A stretch of DNA of 64,000 nt from Petrosia ficiformis (GCA_947044365.1 OX345636.1:47059037-47123036), one strand, 5' to 3'. Counted from the stretch's first letter, positions 22,474-32,620 are shown. The notes: generated by a model not told the origin, from the letters alone. Program-made: numbers and translations.

Positions 22474-23340
22474 TTAAATACTCAGTTCCTTTTCTAAACC
22501 AGGACAAATAAAACCTTTTGAAAGAACTTTTATATCTTTCTCAATTGCTGATGAATCTTCTGTACATACTTCTTTCACTGAAGCTGAGACTAAGGTTTTG
22601 TCTACAGGAATACTTTCTGAATCACCCTCTTCATCGGAATCATCTTCAATTTCTGTGTCATCACAATCATAAGCATAAAGCGAATCCCATACTTTATGTG
22701 CCTGTAACAGAGTGGCCATGCCTAACTCTTCCAGTGATGCTTTGGCTCTGATTTCAGCTCGCTTAACGGCCTCTGCGATATTAGTGTCTTTTATATCAGA
22801 TAAGAAAGGAGTTACATGTATATACGTACCGTCGCCATCTTTGATTTTATGTTTCTTGGCTCAGGGATAAACTATACCAGTTGCATTTGACTCTGCCTGT
22901 AGCTTGGCTTGAATCTGTAAACGATGTAAACGTCTCAGTAGGCCTAACATCCCAAAGTTGATGATAGTTGAGAACATATTCGTCATACTCCTGGCTGATC
23001 TAAAAATCTTCTCGCATGATTGAGATTCTAGTAGCCATGGACAGAAGCAACCTTCAAGATTTAGGAAGTTATCTCTGATAGTTAACAAAAAGGTAATTAG
23101 CGTATGAGCATTTAGTTCAATGCACATGTAAGTATTTTGCGTTATGAAGTTATCTTTAAGGGTATAAGTAGGATGTAACATAACCCATAAACGCCAATAG
23201 CGAACAAAAAAAAAATACCACATCTTCTCAATGGGTTCAAGTGGTGTGAGTGGTTTGCTCAGATAACTGTCCACAACACACTCCATTAATTCAATATAAA
23301 CGTGGGTACCTACAGCATCAGGAATTTTCTTAAGAACACT
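22474..23340 (-). pseudogene. Transposase C-terminal region (after frameshift; one internal TGA)
   Basis: The frame continues from the transposase core after a shift and crosses TGA at 22861. The first part has WLLESQSCEKIFRSARSM, a phrase resembling the C-terminal SCExxFRxLR dimer/insertion signature of several cut-and-paste transposases. The second part holds an acidic stretch (DDTEIEDDSDEEGDSE) and ends CPGLEKELSI with TAA. A further ORF, 22455-21982, follows in the same frame after that stop. Confidence 0.55.
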
Positions 23341-24556
23341 TGCTACTTTGATGATATTTAATTAAGACTGCATCAATATTTTGCTTGTCTTTGTGATTAA
23401 GATCTTTCTCTCTAAGTCCATGGATATCTTTTCCAAATGTTATTTGAACTGTTCGAAGGTGATGGACTCCAGCTACATAGCAACCCATTGGAAGAATAAT
23501 GGAAGGTTTTAGCAGCCTACTTTTCAGTTTCACAGCAATGTGCACAACATCTTGAGCATATGATAAGGAGCTAGGATGTTCAATTATAAACCAAGAGGTC
23601 CAACTTGATGGTATTTTTGGTTGTTTTAATGTGGGATTTGCATTCATATTTGTGCAGAAAGCTTCTTCCTTTGTTGTATTCAAACCCACAGATACTCGCA
23701 TTCCCTTCAAAAGATGTGAATCCCCATCACCTCCAAAGCTCAGTACATAAATGTTTCTTTTTTGACATTCTTTCAATATATAATGCCATCTAAGCAATAC
23801 ATGTTCACTAGTGAATTTATTATTCGGACTGAAACAAGCCAAACAAAATGATGGAACTGGTGCTGCTAATGGTTGGACCATATAGACATATGCATACTTT
23901 GATATTTCATGAGCTGAAAACATTCTTTCAATGGCTTCAAATGAAATAGCCAAAAATGAGTCACCATCTGCAAGACCAAACTGATTAACTGGAAGAACAA
24001 ACCCAACACACCTATCAGTTTCACTATCATATTCCACTCTAGATATGACCCTTGTTGCATCTTCTCCAATTGTTACAATATGTGGCACATTATACCGTGT
24101 TAAATGTGCAGTCAAATCCTCAAACCTGAATTCCTCCTCACATAAAACCTTATATTCTTTACGTATTATTCGTTGCACGGTTCGAACAGAGGGCAAGGAT
24201 TGTGATAAATTTTGCTGTAGGAATTCATAAGCTAAAGGTCCAGTATAAATGAACAAGGATGTTGCAAACTTTTGAACCACTTCTGGGTGTCTCGCACCTT
24301 GCGGAAGTCGAGAAGCATTTTGTTCTGCATTTGAAATAATCTGTTGTAAAACAGCAGTGAAAGAGCTGGTACTTAAGCCAGTACATGAGTTATTTTCAGA
24401 GCCTGTGTTTGATGTGCTACAGTGTAACAAACTTGCAAGCCTCGAATTTTCTGACAAGAGATGCTCGATTTCATTCATAACAGAGAAATAGTCTGTAATT
24501 TGACTTTGATCTAAAACCATTCCTGCTTCTTCCAATTTAGACCCCTCTCTCAGCAT
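23330..24556 (-). CDS. Transposon 20367-25985: transposase-like core (unclassified)
   Basis: The open frame has 408 codons. It carries acidic-residue contexts typical of RNase H-fold transposases, GEDATRVISRVEYD (about residue 165) and VLSFGGDGDSHLLKG (about 270), plus a Cys pair (SFCLACF) between them. It ends prematurely: a frameshift near 23340 leads into the continuation at 23286-22474 (PDAVGTHVYIELMECVVDSYL). The family was not firmly recognised. P-element-like and Zisupton-like relatives are the candidates. Confidence 0.55.
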   Translation of the reverse strand: MLREGSKLEEAGMVLDQSQITDYFSVMNEIEHLLSENSRLASLLHCSTSNTGSENNSCTGLSTSSFTAVLQQIISNAEQNASRLPQGARHPEVVQKFATSLFIYTGPLAYEFLQQNLSQSLPSVRTVQRIIRKEYKVLCEEEFRFEDLTAHLTRYNVPHIVTIGEDATRVISRVEYDSETDRCVGFVLPVNQFGLADGDSFLAISFEAIERMFSAHEISKYAYVYMVQPLAAPVPSFCLACFSPNNKFTSEHVLLRWHYILKECQKRNIYVLSFGGDGDSHLLKGMRVSVGLNTTKEEAFCTNMNANPTLKQPKIPSSWTSWFIIEHPSSLSYAQDVVHIAVKLKSRLLKPSIILPMGCYVAGVHHLRTVQITFGKDIHGLREKDLNHKDKQNIDAVLIKYHQSSKCS

Positions 24557-24592
24557 CTCGTTCCGGGTCTAAATTAATTGAGAGAGGGGCAT

Positions 24593-25753
24593 TCACAAAA
24601 ACCTGACCACATCTACATCTGACTCGTGCTTGGACTTAGGGGTACTCGAGGAGATACTGGTTTTGGTGAATTCTAGTCCTGTATTAGTCATTAAAGCATC
24701 TAGATTTGTAGGATTGATTTGGGGGTTTGTGCCAATTTCTATATTTGTAGGAGGTAAATCATCATGTGATGACTCATTCACGGCATCAGACAAATTACTT
24801 GATGTGGTCGAGGATGTGTTTTTAGTGCAGGGAAGTGATCCAGACGAGAATTGAGAAGTTGAAGTTGAGAAAGACCCAGCCGACAAGAAACCAAGCATAG
24901 ACATTTGAACTGATTCAGATGGTTTGTTTAGTTGAGAACACATTTTTATATGTCTTGTCCAATTAGAAATTAAGTATGGTGACCCAACAACAGATTTGTC
25001 TTTACGATAAAGCTGAATATATGTTTTGCAAGGATTGCACTTCACACGAACAGAGACTAAGTTACTCCTAACTAAATTGGTAATGCAAATTGTGAAATGC
25101 TTGTTCTCTTTCAATTTTCTAAGCTTTTCATTAGGCTGCTTCCTTACCCAAGCAGCAATACTCGTTCTTACCTGTTGAGACACAGATGAAACAGAATCGA
25201 AGTTGGACTCAACAGATCCAGTTTCAGTTTTACTGTATTCATTAACTTTAACTGGCCTTTTCATTATGGAGTGATTCACAGTTTTACGCTTTTTCTGCCT
25301 CGTTACAGACTTTTTTGTTTCTTCTTGACCCTCATCTTGACCAAACTTCTTTTTTGCTTCTGCAACAAAATTCCTTATATGAAGCTTATGGCCAGGTGGA
25401 AATACACATGGAGTAGTTGAACTTCCCAATACAGAGTTACGATACTCTTTGAGACCAGTACAATTTTCTTTCACAAAATTTTCAATTAGTTCTATTGAAT
25501 TACCTGGTTTTTCACTGACATCCATAGATGTAATTACATCAATTGAATCAAAACCTGACACCAGGAAACAGTTTACAACATATGGAGGTAGCCTTTCTTG
25601 CAACAGGTTCAAGATATCACTTGAAGCCTCCTTAGCCGAGATGTCACGATCATCATGACAAGTAATTGCATCCTCATTCATATCTGAGCATGTATCACTC
25701 CACAGCGAGCTCCACAGTAGTTGAGACTGTTGAGTGGCCCGAGGAGTGGCCAA
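24593..25753 (-). CDS. Transposon 20367-25985: N-terminal ORF with zinc-finger-like region
   Basis: The open frame has 386 codons. Residues about 50-90 form a helical block (LLQERLPPYVVNCFLVSGFD) and about 140-160 a basic patch (KKSVTRQKKRKTVNHS). A finger-like array, CNPCKTY then WTRHIKMC (C-x2-C, later H-x4-C), recalls BED/C2HC DNA-binding fingers. The C-terminal 100 residues are Ser/Thr-rich. The next ORF starts 37 nt downstream in the same frame. A short intron ending CTCTCTCAATTAATTTAG (donor around 24604) could join them in phase, giving one protein of about 800 aa. The role is probably DNA binding within the transposase. Confidence 0.6.
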   Translation of the reverse strand: MATPRATQQSQLLWSSLWSDTCSDMNEDAITCHDDRDISAKEASSDILNLLQERLPPYVVNCFLVSGFDSIDVITSMDVSEKPGNSIELIENFVKENCTGLKEYRNSVLGSSTTPCVFPPGHKLHIRNFVAEAKKKFGQDEGQEETKKSVTRQKKRKTVNHSIMKRPVKVNEYSKTETGSVESNFDSVSSVSQQVRTSIAAWVRKQPNEKLRKLKENKHFTICITNLVRSNLVSVRVKCNPCKTYIQLYRKDKSVVGSPYLISNWTRHIKMCSQLNKPSESVQMSMLGFLSAGSFSTSTSQFSSGSLPCTKNTSSTTSSNLSDAVNESSHDDLPPTNIEIGTNPQINPTNLDALMTNTGLEFTKTSISSSTPKSKHESDVDVVRFL

Positions 25754-26209
25754 CTAACCAGGTCCACTAAAAATCAAAGCCTGTGAAATGAGGTGAAATC
25801 ATAAAATAATTGCCTGTCCAGTTCTATAATATATAACCACACACTCACCTTGTGAAAACAATGAAACCCTAGAAGAAAACCACTGACGTTGCTCTAATGG
25901 GATTTCAGATTTCAGAGATTTCAGAGATTTCTGTAGAGATTTCTAGCAACTTGTACGAGATTTCAACGGAGTGACGGACCCCTCGGTTACACGTGTCTTC
26001 TGATGTGCGTCGGCTAGCAAAGCAGACTTTGGGTTATCGTTGAAGTTATCGCCAGAATTGCAAGGCATCATTTTTTCAGCTCTGAGATAGTCATAATTTA
26101 CAGGCTAAGCTACAAGTAAATACTGAAATCATTATTGTTCTAGCAAGCATAAGGAAACTAGGTATGTTTGTATATCAACTAATTAATTATGCAATAATAA
26201 TAATAATAA

Positions 26210-26336
26210 GGCTGTGGCTAGAGTACCGGTACCGGTACCGAAAATTTAACCCTTAAAGTACCAGTACCGGTTCCAGAAGCACAAAATTCAGAGTACCGGT
26301 ACCGGTACTGAAAATTTAACCCTTAAAGTACCGGCA
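26210..26336. repeat. MULE left terminal inverted repeat
   Basis: It contains two units, each a run of overlapping GGTACCGGTACCGG palindromes followed by GAAAATTTAACCCTTAAAG. The reverse complement matches 30159-30270. Confidence 0.9.
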
Positions 26337-26359
26337 AAGACTGTCCACGTGCAACTATC

Positions 26360-29300
26360 ATGGAGATCGGTAGAGAAGTGGAAGTGGGCAGCGATGAAGT
26401 TACCTTTTGTGTGGGGGATTTATTCTCTACATTTCAAGAATTGGATGCAAAAGTCAGAGCTTATGAGAAGGCGCACTTCGTTCAATTTTGGAAGAGAGAT
26501 GCCCGAACGATTGAAGCAGCAAAAAAGCGTCTCGACAAATTCCTAAAGCCAGAGCTGAAGTATTACGAGATTAAGCTGTGTTGTATACATGGTGGACAGA
26601 GTTTTAAATCTAAGGGCAAAGGATCAAGGCATACATCGTAAGCCAGATCATCTCTGTTAAAGATACATATTTAAACATGATTATTTATGACTTTGATTAC
26701 ACATTATAGGACATTTAAGCAGGACTGTCCAGCTCACATCTCTCTAAGGGCTGATGACACTGGAACTGCACTTGTTGTACGAAATGTCTGTGATGAGCAC
26801 TGTCATGATTTGTCCCAGGTAATGATTATTTTACAAACCTGATTTTTGTCTGTTGAAGTTTTGAATCAGATGATCTTGTGTATTGTTTAGGAACTCTTCA
26901 AGCACCTCCCTCAACAACGAAAGCTTTCTGATGAAACCAAAACCAAAGCTGCAGCATTGTTAGCGATAAAAGCTAACAAAAAGATGGTTCAGCAGCAGCT
27001 CTCTCTAGAAACTGGCAATGTAATTTTGCTGAAGGACCTCTCTAACATTATGAGGGCTAATAAGCAAGGAAAGAGTAAAAATGATTTGGATGCTACTGTG
27101 CAAACATTAATAGATAAGTATGGTGAGTTTCCAGACTTCTGCTCATCCATGTGTTTGTGATAAGAGCTTCCTGTATTTGTGTACATTTAGTTGCCAGTGT
27201 GGAGGTCTATTCGGATGAAGAAAAGAACTTTAAGGGTCTTTTTTTCCAAGATCAGCAAATGAAACACGCTTTCCAAGCATATCCTGAGCTCGTTTGCATT
27301 GATGCTACTTATAAACTCCTTGAACTTGGACTTCCAACTTACCTAATGTTATGTGAGGATTCGAACGGCCAAAGTGAAATCATAGCTGTGTGTCTGCTGG
27401 TGACTGAAGATGCAAGTAGCATGACGTGGATGATGGATACTTTGAAAAAGCATAACGTAAACTGGGACAGAATCCGTGTCTTAATGGCAGACAAAGACAT
27501 TGGAGAACGAGATGTGTTAAAGCAGTGCATGCCTAATTCTTCTGTGTTGATCTGCCTTTTCCATGCTCTACGCAGCTTTAGGCGAGAGATTACTTGTGAG
27601 AAGATGGGTATTACAAGTGGACAGAGAACTTTGTGTCTGGAGCATGTTCAGAAAATGGCGTATGCATCTACCGAGTCCGAGTATAGTTGCCTCTATGACC
27701 AGTTGGAAAGAGATGCACCAAAAGAAGTGGTACAGTACTTCAACGACAGCTGGCACTCCATTAGAAGTGAGTGCGTACTAGGTTTTAAGTCGTGTTGTGG
27801 CAACTTTCTTAATTCTACCAACAACCGTCTTGAGAGCATAAACGGCAAACTCAAGCAAGTTATTGATCGCCATAGTACATTAGAAGAGTTCATTTCCAAA
27901 TTCTTCATAATTTTGGTGCCATTAAGAACAGAAAGAGACCACAATGCTGCCGTCCAGTTTCAGAAAGTGAAAATACATCCCTTCTCATCTGATAGTCCAG
28001 AGGGACAATATTGCAAGTTGCTTACGTCGTATGCTTCCCCATTTGTACTGAAACAGATGGAACTGAGCAAGAAGGTGCAGGAGATCAAAGAAATTGATGG
28101 TCAATACTTCATTCAAACTTCAGAAGGAGAGAAGTGTGTTGGTCTGTCAGACTGTAATTGCATTTTCAGAAAGTCAATGCTGTTGCCTTGTCGTCACATT
28201 TTTGTGTTGCGGAATAAACTGGAACAACCACTTTATTCAGAAGATATTTGTAATAAGCGATGGACAGCATCTTATTACCGATCCACTCAAAGGCTATTCT
28301 CCTCCTCTCATTCCGAATCCAGTCTTGTTTTGACAGAAAGTAGTTGCAAAGGAGCTCGTAAATTGAGTCAACATGAGAAGTACAGAAAAGCAACGTTAAT
28401 TACTTCGGAGTTAGCATCTGTTGCTAGTACGGCATCCAATTTTCATTTTCACCGCCGAATGAAACTACTGAAGAAGCTCATTGGTTACTGGAAATTAGGA
28501 GAAGAAGTTAGCTTAGAGAAAATCGACAAAGGTGTGAAAGTTTAGGAGTTGAATTCTACACATGTAGTACAACATTCAGTGCAATATTTTGCATTCATTT
28601 TTTTATCACTATATAGATTCTGAGGACTCGAGTAGTGACTTTGAAGAAGACAGACCAATAAACAAGCAACAGAAACGAACCATCTCCTTGGAGAGAACTC
28701 TTACAGATGTTACTAATGTGGAGAATCAGTGTGATAGTGGATGTAACCAAACAGGGATAGCTGATGGCAGAGGTGTGTGTGTGTGAGTACACATAACTAT
28801 GTTAATATGTGTGTGCCAATTGTCATGTAGTAGTACATGTATCTATATGTTTGTGATTGTAATAGAGCTGAAAGACATTACTGGACAAGAAAATGATCCA
28901 CCGGACCATCATACTGAATTCTCTTTAGGTAATTAAGAAGTACTTGTGGGAGGCAATATTTAGAATTTGTTAACTCTGTAGGGTTAAAGGTCCCACCACC
29001 TATCCAGAGGAGGGGAAGACCCAAAGGCAGTGATTTGACAATTATTGGTCTCCCAGCAAAGCGAAACAGAAGAGGCAATCTACAATCAAGAAAACCTGTT
29101 AGCTTTAGTCGACTTCACACTACAGAGAAAGAGAAAGGTTAAATTTCACTGCTCTATGTTTGTCTCATGTAGTTCGTACAGTGTGTCCAACTGCAGTCTT
29201 CTTTCTTTATTTTTAGTTCTCCTTTCATGGTTTGTGGACAAAGAAGTAGCAAAAGATGCTATAGATGGCAGGTTGCTAATAGAAGAAGAGCATGTGGAGT

Positions 29301-29590
29301 GCAAACCAGAAAGAATTCCTGATTCAATTCTAGATGAGAATGTTGATATATGCTTGATTCGTCAATACTTTTCTAGTGATGCATGGCTGCTCCTGGACAC
29401 TGTTATCAAGACTAAAATGAAAAATATAGTCTGGACCTGCCATGCCTGTCACCATGATCTCCACAGTGAGGTATCCATCATTTGTGATGCGTGCCTACTT
29501 TGGTACCATTTTCGGTGTGTTGGTCTGAAAGCACAGCCCAAAGGAAGACAATGGTTTTGTAGGTCTTGCTATTTACTTGCTAAGAACTAA
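26360..29590 (+). CDS. MULE transposase with SWIM finger, AT-hook and PHD finger (8 exons, 902 aa)
   Basis: Exons: 26360-26637, 26710-26818, 26891-27122, 27191-28531, 28617-28772, 28866-28928, 28982-29137, 29217-29590. All splice in phase and total 2,709 nt, ending in TAA. The N-terminal part (exons 1-2) has Cys/His residues (CCIHGG, CPAH, CDEHCH) like a FLYWCH/FAR1-type DNA-binding finger. Exon 4 holds the MULE DDE core: CIDATYK (Asp), LMADKDIGERD with CLFHALRSF (Asp), NNRLESINGKL (Glu), then a SWIM finger CNCIFRKSMLLPCRHIF. This resembles ZSWIM1/3-type proteins. Exon 7 carries an AT-hook (RRGRPKG). Exon 8 ends in a full PHD finger (CHACHH, CDAC, WYHFRC, WFCRSC). Exon 4 could alternatively read through to TAG at 28543, giving a shorter protein without AT-hook and PHD. 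Confidence 0.85.
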
Positions 29591-29712
29591 AATTTAGTGA
29601 TAAACATAATCATAAGTAACTTAAACAAATTTTAATTATTTGTGAACTCAATTTACAACATGTAGTTGTCCTTTTCAGTAATTATTATTTTACTGTCACA
29701 TGATCCACTGAT

Positions 29713-29958
29713 TCACATATTATCTCTCTCTTCATAAACAGCATCATTTTGTTGTTTACATATACTATATGCTGCATTGTCAGATACTTTAACTTCTGTG
29801 ATATTGTATAATTCATCTTCAGTCTTGTTCATTGGTTTATTTGACATCTTTGAATGTCTCCATAAATAACAACTGTTTATGATCAGTATCATCACACTTG
29901 TAATAATAAATAATAATAATCCTATTACACCTATTGTGATGATTATATATAGCTTCAT
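29713..29958 (-). CDS. Orphan receptor exon: transmembrane segment and three-tyrosine tail
   Basis: The frame from 29958 encodes a hydrophobic run of about 28 residues (LYIIITIGVIGLLLFIITSV onward), a basic stop-transfer (YLWRHSK) and a tail of about 44 residues with tyrosines in DELYNI, NAAYSI and DAVYEE. This resembles SH2-docking tails of sponge receptor proteins. It is preceded on the minus strand by a strong acceptor (CTCTCTCCCATTCTCATCC, then ATTACCTCAG), so it looks like a terminal exon of a spliced gene. It lies inside the MULE, between the transposase stop and the right inverted repeat. No ectodomain exon was identified upstream. It may be a host fragment captured by the element. Confidence 0.45.
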   Translation of the reverse strand: MKLYIIITIGVIGLLLFIITSVMILIINSCYLWRHSKMSNKPMNKTEDELYNITEVKVSDNAAYSICKQQNDAVYEERDNM

Positions 29959-30158
29959 TGTCTGAGGTAATGGATGAGAATGGGAGAGAGGAGTATCAAC
30001 TACGAATTATACTATAGATGTTCAAGATTATCTAATATATATATACCTCTTTTTGAAGCAGGAGTCAGAATATTAGAACAATTCGTTACTGTAAAGACAT
30101 TCACAGGAATGTCTGATGAAGCTCTGTGTTCAGCCAAAGATTTGTCAGGTTTTTACCA

Positions 30159-30270
30159 GGTTAAATTTTCGGTACCGGTACCGGTACTCTGAATTTTGTG
30201 CTTCTGGAACCGGTACCGGTACTTTAAGGGTTAAATTTTCGGTACCGGTACCGGTACTCTAGCCACAGCC
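30159..30270. repeat. MULE right terminal inverted repeat
   Basis: It mirrors 26210-26336 with few differences and ends CTCTAGCCACAGCC before the duplicated TAATAATAA. Confidence 0.9.
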
Positions 30271-30317
30271 TAATAATAAACGAAGAAATAATAATAACTA
30301 TGCTTCTATAGGATTAA

Positions 30318-31859
30318 CATGTCATCAATCTCTAGCAGTTTGAGGCAAAGTCCTAAACACAGATCTCTCCCAGATATACCAGGCAAGTTATGTTTCCTGT
30401 GTGGGGCAAAAGCACAATATATGACTAAATATGGTAACTGGAAAAATCCAAGCATGCAGAGAAAACCTTTGTAAGTAAACATTGTGCTATACAAATACCA
30501 TTTGACAGTAATACATGTAAGAAAGATTATCTGGAAGCAAAAACATATAGTAAAACAGAGGGATATATTCCAAATTGGAAAGTTGCATGTACACAAAATA
30601 CACCAAGAAATAAATGTGCTTACAGAGACTGTGACATTGCAAGTGAGGACGAAAAACTGATTAAGCCATCTTTCGAATCACTTGATTAAATTCAAAAAGT
30701 AGATGAAAGAAGCTGTATACATAGTGCTCAAATACTAGTATGTTCAAAGCATTATAGGACAGTGCATAGACAGCTACATCTAGTAACACACTGTGCTTCC
30801 TGTGGTGCTAAACCGAAACATGGCCATTTCATTCGACATAGCCTTGATGCAACTAAAGTATCTGCTTATTTAAGTGGAACATCGAGGATAAAGTAATACA
30901 ACCACAAGATTATCTGTGCTATATATACATGCTACAAGCTTCATTTGTCAATCCTTTCATCATTGGAAGCTGAGCCGAAAAACTCAAATGAACATTTTAG
31001 AGCAATGACCCAGATCTTGCTTTAATTCCTAGAGGTAATTTTGTAGATGTAATGCAAACACTTTCCATCTGCACTGGATGCAATTACATTTCTTACTTTG
31101 AACAAATCGGAAAGTCCTCTTTTTTTTAACTACTTTTTCTAACATGCACGTTTTATGTGGTTCAGGTATGAATGAGTCATTACATCAGATTGAAGTATAT
31201 AACAGATTTTTGTCATTCATTAGGTTAATAGAGACTGTCTAATTTAATAAGCATTTACCTTCATTTATATCAATTGATGGACACAAAACACCAATCCAGT
31301 TGTATAATGGAATTGATTCATCTCTACCACCAAATGAGAGACACAAAAAGTGGATAGAAAGAATTAGGAGTATTGCAGCTGATCGCATATGACAGAGAAG
31401 CAACGAGTACCATCATATTCATCTTTATGGCGACATTGGTTGTGATCATGTTGGACAGCATCACTATAGAGACAGTCACATTTTCCAAATGTTTATGCTG
31501 ATTTTCCACCACTGGAAAGATGTGGATGGACAATTTCATTAGAGGGAGTATACTCCATTGACTGGGAAGACTCAGATGTACAATTTATTGTAGAAAACAA
31601 TATTACATCATTAATGAAAGGATGCAGATGTAAAAAAAAAGGTGGAAATAGATGTGAATACAACAAGAAGAGTAATTATTGTGGACCAGGATGTGAATGT
31701 CAAGGATGCTTGAACTTCCCATTTCAACAATTTGAAATAGAAAGTGTAAGTGATTTAGATACCGAGAACAGTAGTAGCTCTGTACAATCTGGCAGTGAAG
31801 ATGAAGCAGATGAGTCAGATTATGGCCTGGAAACAGTAGTAATAACTGTTTACATTTGA
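30318..31859 (+). pseudogene. Decayed mobile-element gene with CXC (tesmin/TSO1-like) motif
   Basis: A chain of frames begins after an acceptor-like CTTCTATAG with a zinc pattern (KLCFLCGAKAQYMTKYGNW). It continues through CAYRDCDI, VCSKHYRTVHRQLHLV and CASCGAKPKHG, and further on LPSFISIDGHKTPIQLYNGI (31258-31320). The last block (31614-31859) holds GCRCKKKGGNRCEYNKKS followed by NYCGPGCECQGC, a CXC-type Cys cluster seen in several mobile-element proteins of cnidarians and sponges, then an acidic C-terminus. Many stops and shifts break the frame. The superfamily was not identified. The 5' part may have been displaced by the adjacent MULE insertion. Confidence 0.5.
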
Positions 31860-32620
31860 CAGTACCATTATATAAGTATCAAACAAATTTGATGTAAATA
31901 GGTTAACAATGCCTAATGAACTACTGGATATAACAGAAATAAAGCATCATGTAGAAACTGCTAACTGAAAGACACTATACAGTAGGTTATACAAGAATCT
32001 TAATTCAAAAAGTAAGGAATGGAAAATTAACATTAATAACTACAAGTTGAACTGGTAAGTTAAAATTTGGAGAAGAAGAAATCTTACATGGTCACAACAA
32101 ATCTATCATAGTTGGATGTTGCAAAATTATAGATTAACATGTACTTTCATATAATACTCACAACAATTTATGACAATGTCCAAATTGTTATCAGAACAAT
32201 CCATAGAGTACTGGGCATGAACACTACATTGTAGTAATGTCAAATAAATATTAGTGTTGTGAATTCCACTACAATTCCATGCAATTATACACCATTCCAC
32301 ATTAAGTGTCCGGTAGCTCCCCCTGCGCCGCTACTCCAGTAGCGGTAATAATTTTCATTGGATATCAGATCGTATCACTAAGATGTGCCGTAACAGCCTG
32401 TTTTCTATTTCCCTAATAATTATACTCACCTTTCTCAAATGTTTCTGCTTTTGGAATTCTCAAGTGTATAAACAGGATTCTAATTATTAGCCATGAATAT
32501 TATTTCAATAAAATCCCTTTTATGCTTTCCAGAAATTTCTAAGCAGATATATAGCTAGTCATTGCATTGTGTGTAACAGTTAGTGTGGAAGTGTGATTAA
32601 TTGCTAGAAAGCACAAGATT
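31860..32620. other. Spacer and presumed promoter region of SRCR gene B
   Basis: No ORF was recognised. The stretch includes the sequence directly upstream of the gene B start, in which no clear TATA box was seen. Confidence 0.4.

Larger units (their letters stand above)
20367..25985 (-). mobile_element. Autonomous-type DNA transposon with 8-bp duplication and Ulp1-like gene
   Basis: The ends CGAGGGGTCCGACACTCC (left) and GGAGTGACGGACCCCTCG (right) are inverted repeats. They are flanked by identical 8-bp GTTACACG at 20359-20366 and 25986-25993. Both subterminal regions are packed with GATTTC/AGATTT words (20400-20580 and 25900-25970). Inside, the minus strand codes for a transposase-like protein, then an acidic C-terminal region, a chromo/Tudor-like linker ORF, and an Ulp1-type cysteine protease with a C-terminal PHD-like finger. 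Eight-bp duplications occur in hAT, P and Zisupton/KDZ superfamilies. The Ulp1 partner favours the last, but assignment needs a profile search. Frame breaks make this copy inactive. Confidence 0.85.
20226..26071 (-). pseudogene. 72-codon ORF with one membrane segment, split by a DNA transposon
   Basis: The minus strand starts at ATG 26071 and reads 26071-25986, then 20358-20226, ending in TGA. When the 5.6-kb element and one copy of the 8-bp duplication are left out, the two parts total 219 nt (72 codons plus stop) with no break. The predicted protein has a polar N-terminus of about 33 residues, one strong hydrophobic segment (YQFVILLVVVWIISIKI) and a short Pro-rich tail. The family is not recognised. 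A membrane segment falling exactly across an empty-site junction supports a real pre-insertion ORF, but a 72-codon ORF could be fortuitous. The present allele is disrupted. Confidence 0.45.
26210..30270 (+). mobile_element. MULE-type DNA transposon with 9-bp duplication, apparently intact
   Basis: Inverted ends start GGCTGTGGCTAGAGTACCGG and extend over 110-130 bp (26210-26336 and 30159-30270). Perfect 9-bp TAATAATAA flanks both ends (26201-26209, 30271-30279), the length typical of Mutator-like elements, although the AAT-rich site makes this less decisive. Each end holds repeated GGTACCGG palindromes. The eight-exon transposase (26360-29590) is unbroken. Between its stop and the right end lies a minus-strand exon coding for a receptor-type transmembrane tail (29713-29958). 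Intact ends and gene suggest a young, possibly active copy. Confidence 0.9.
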
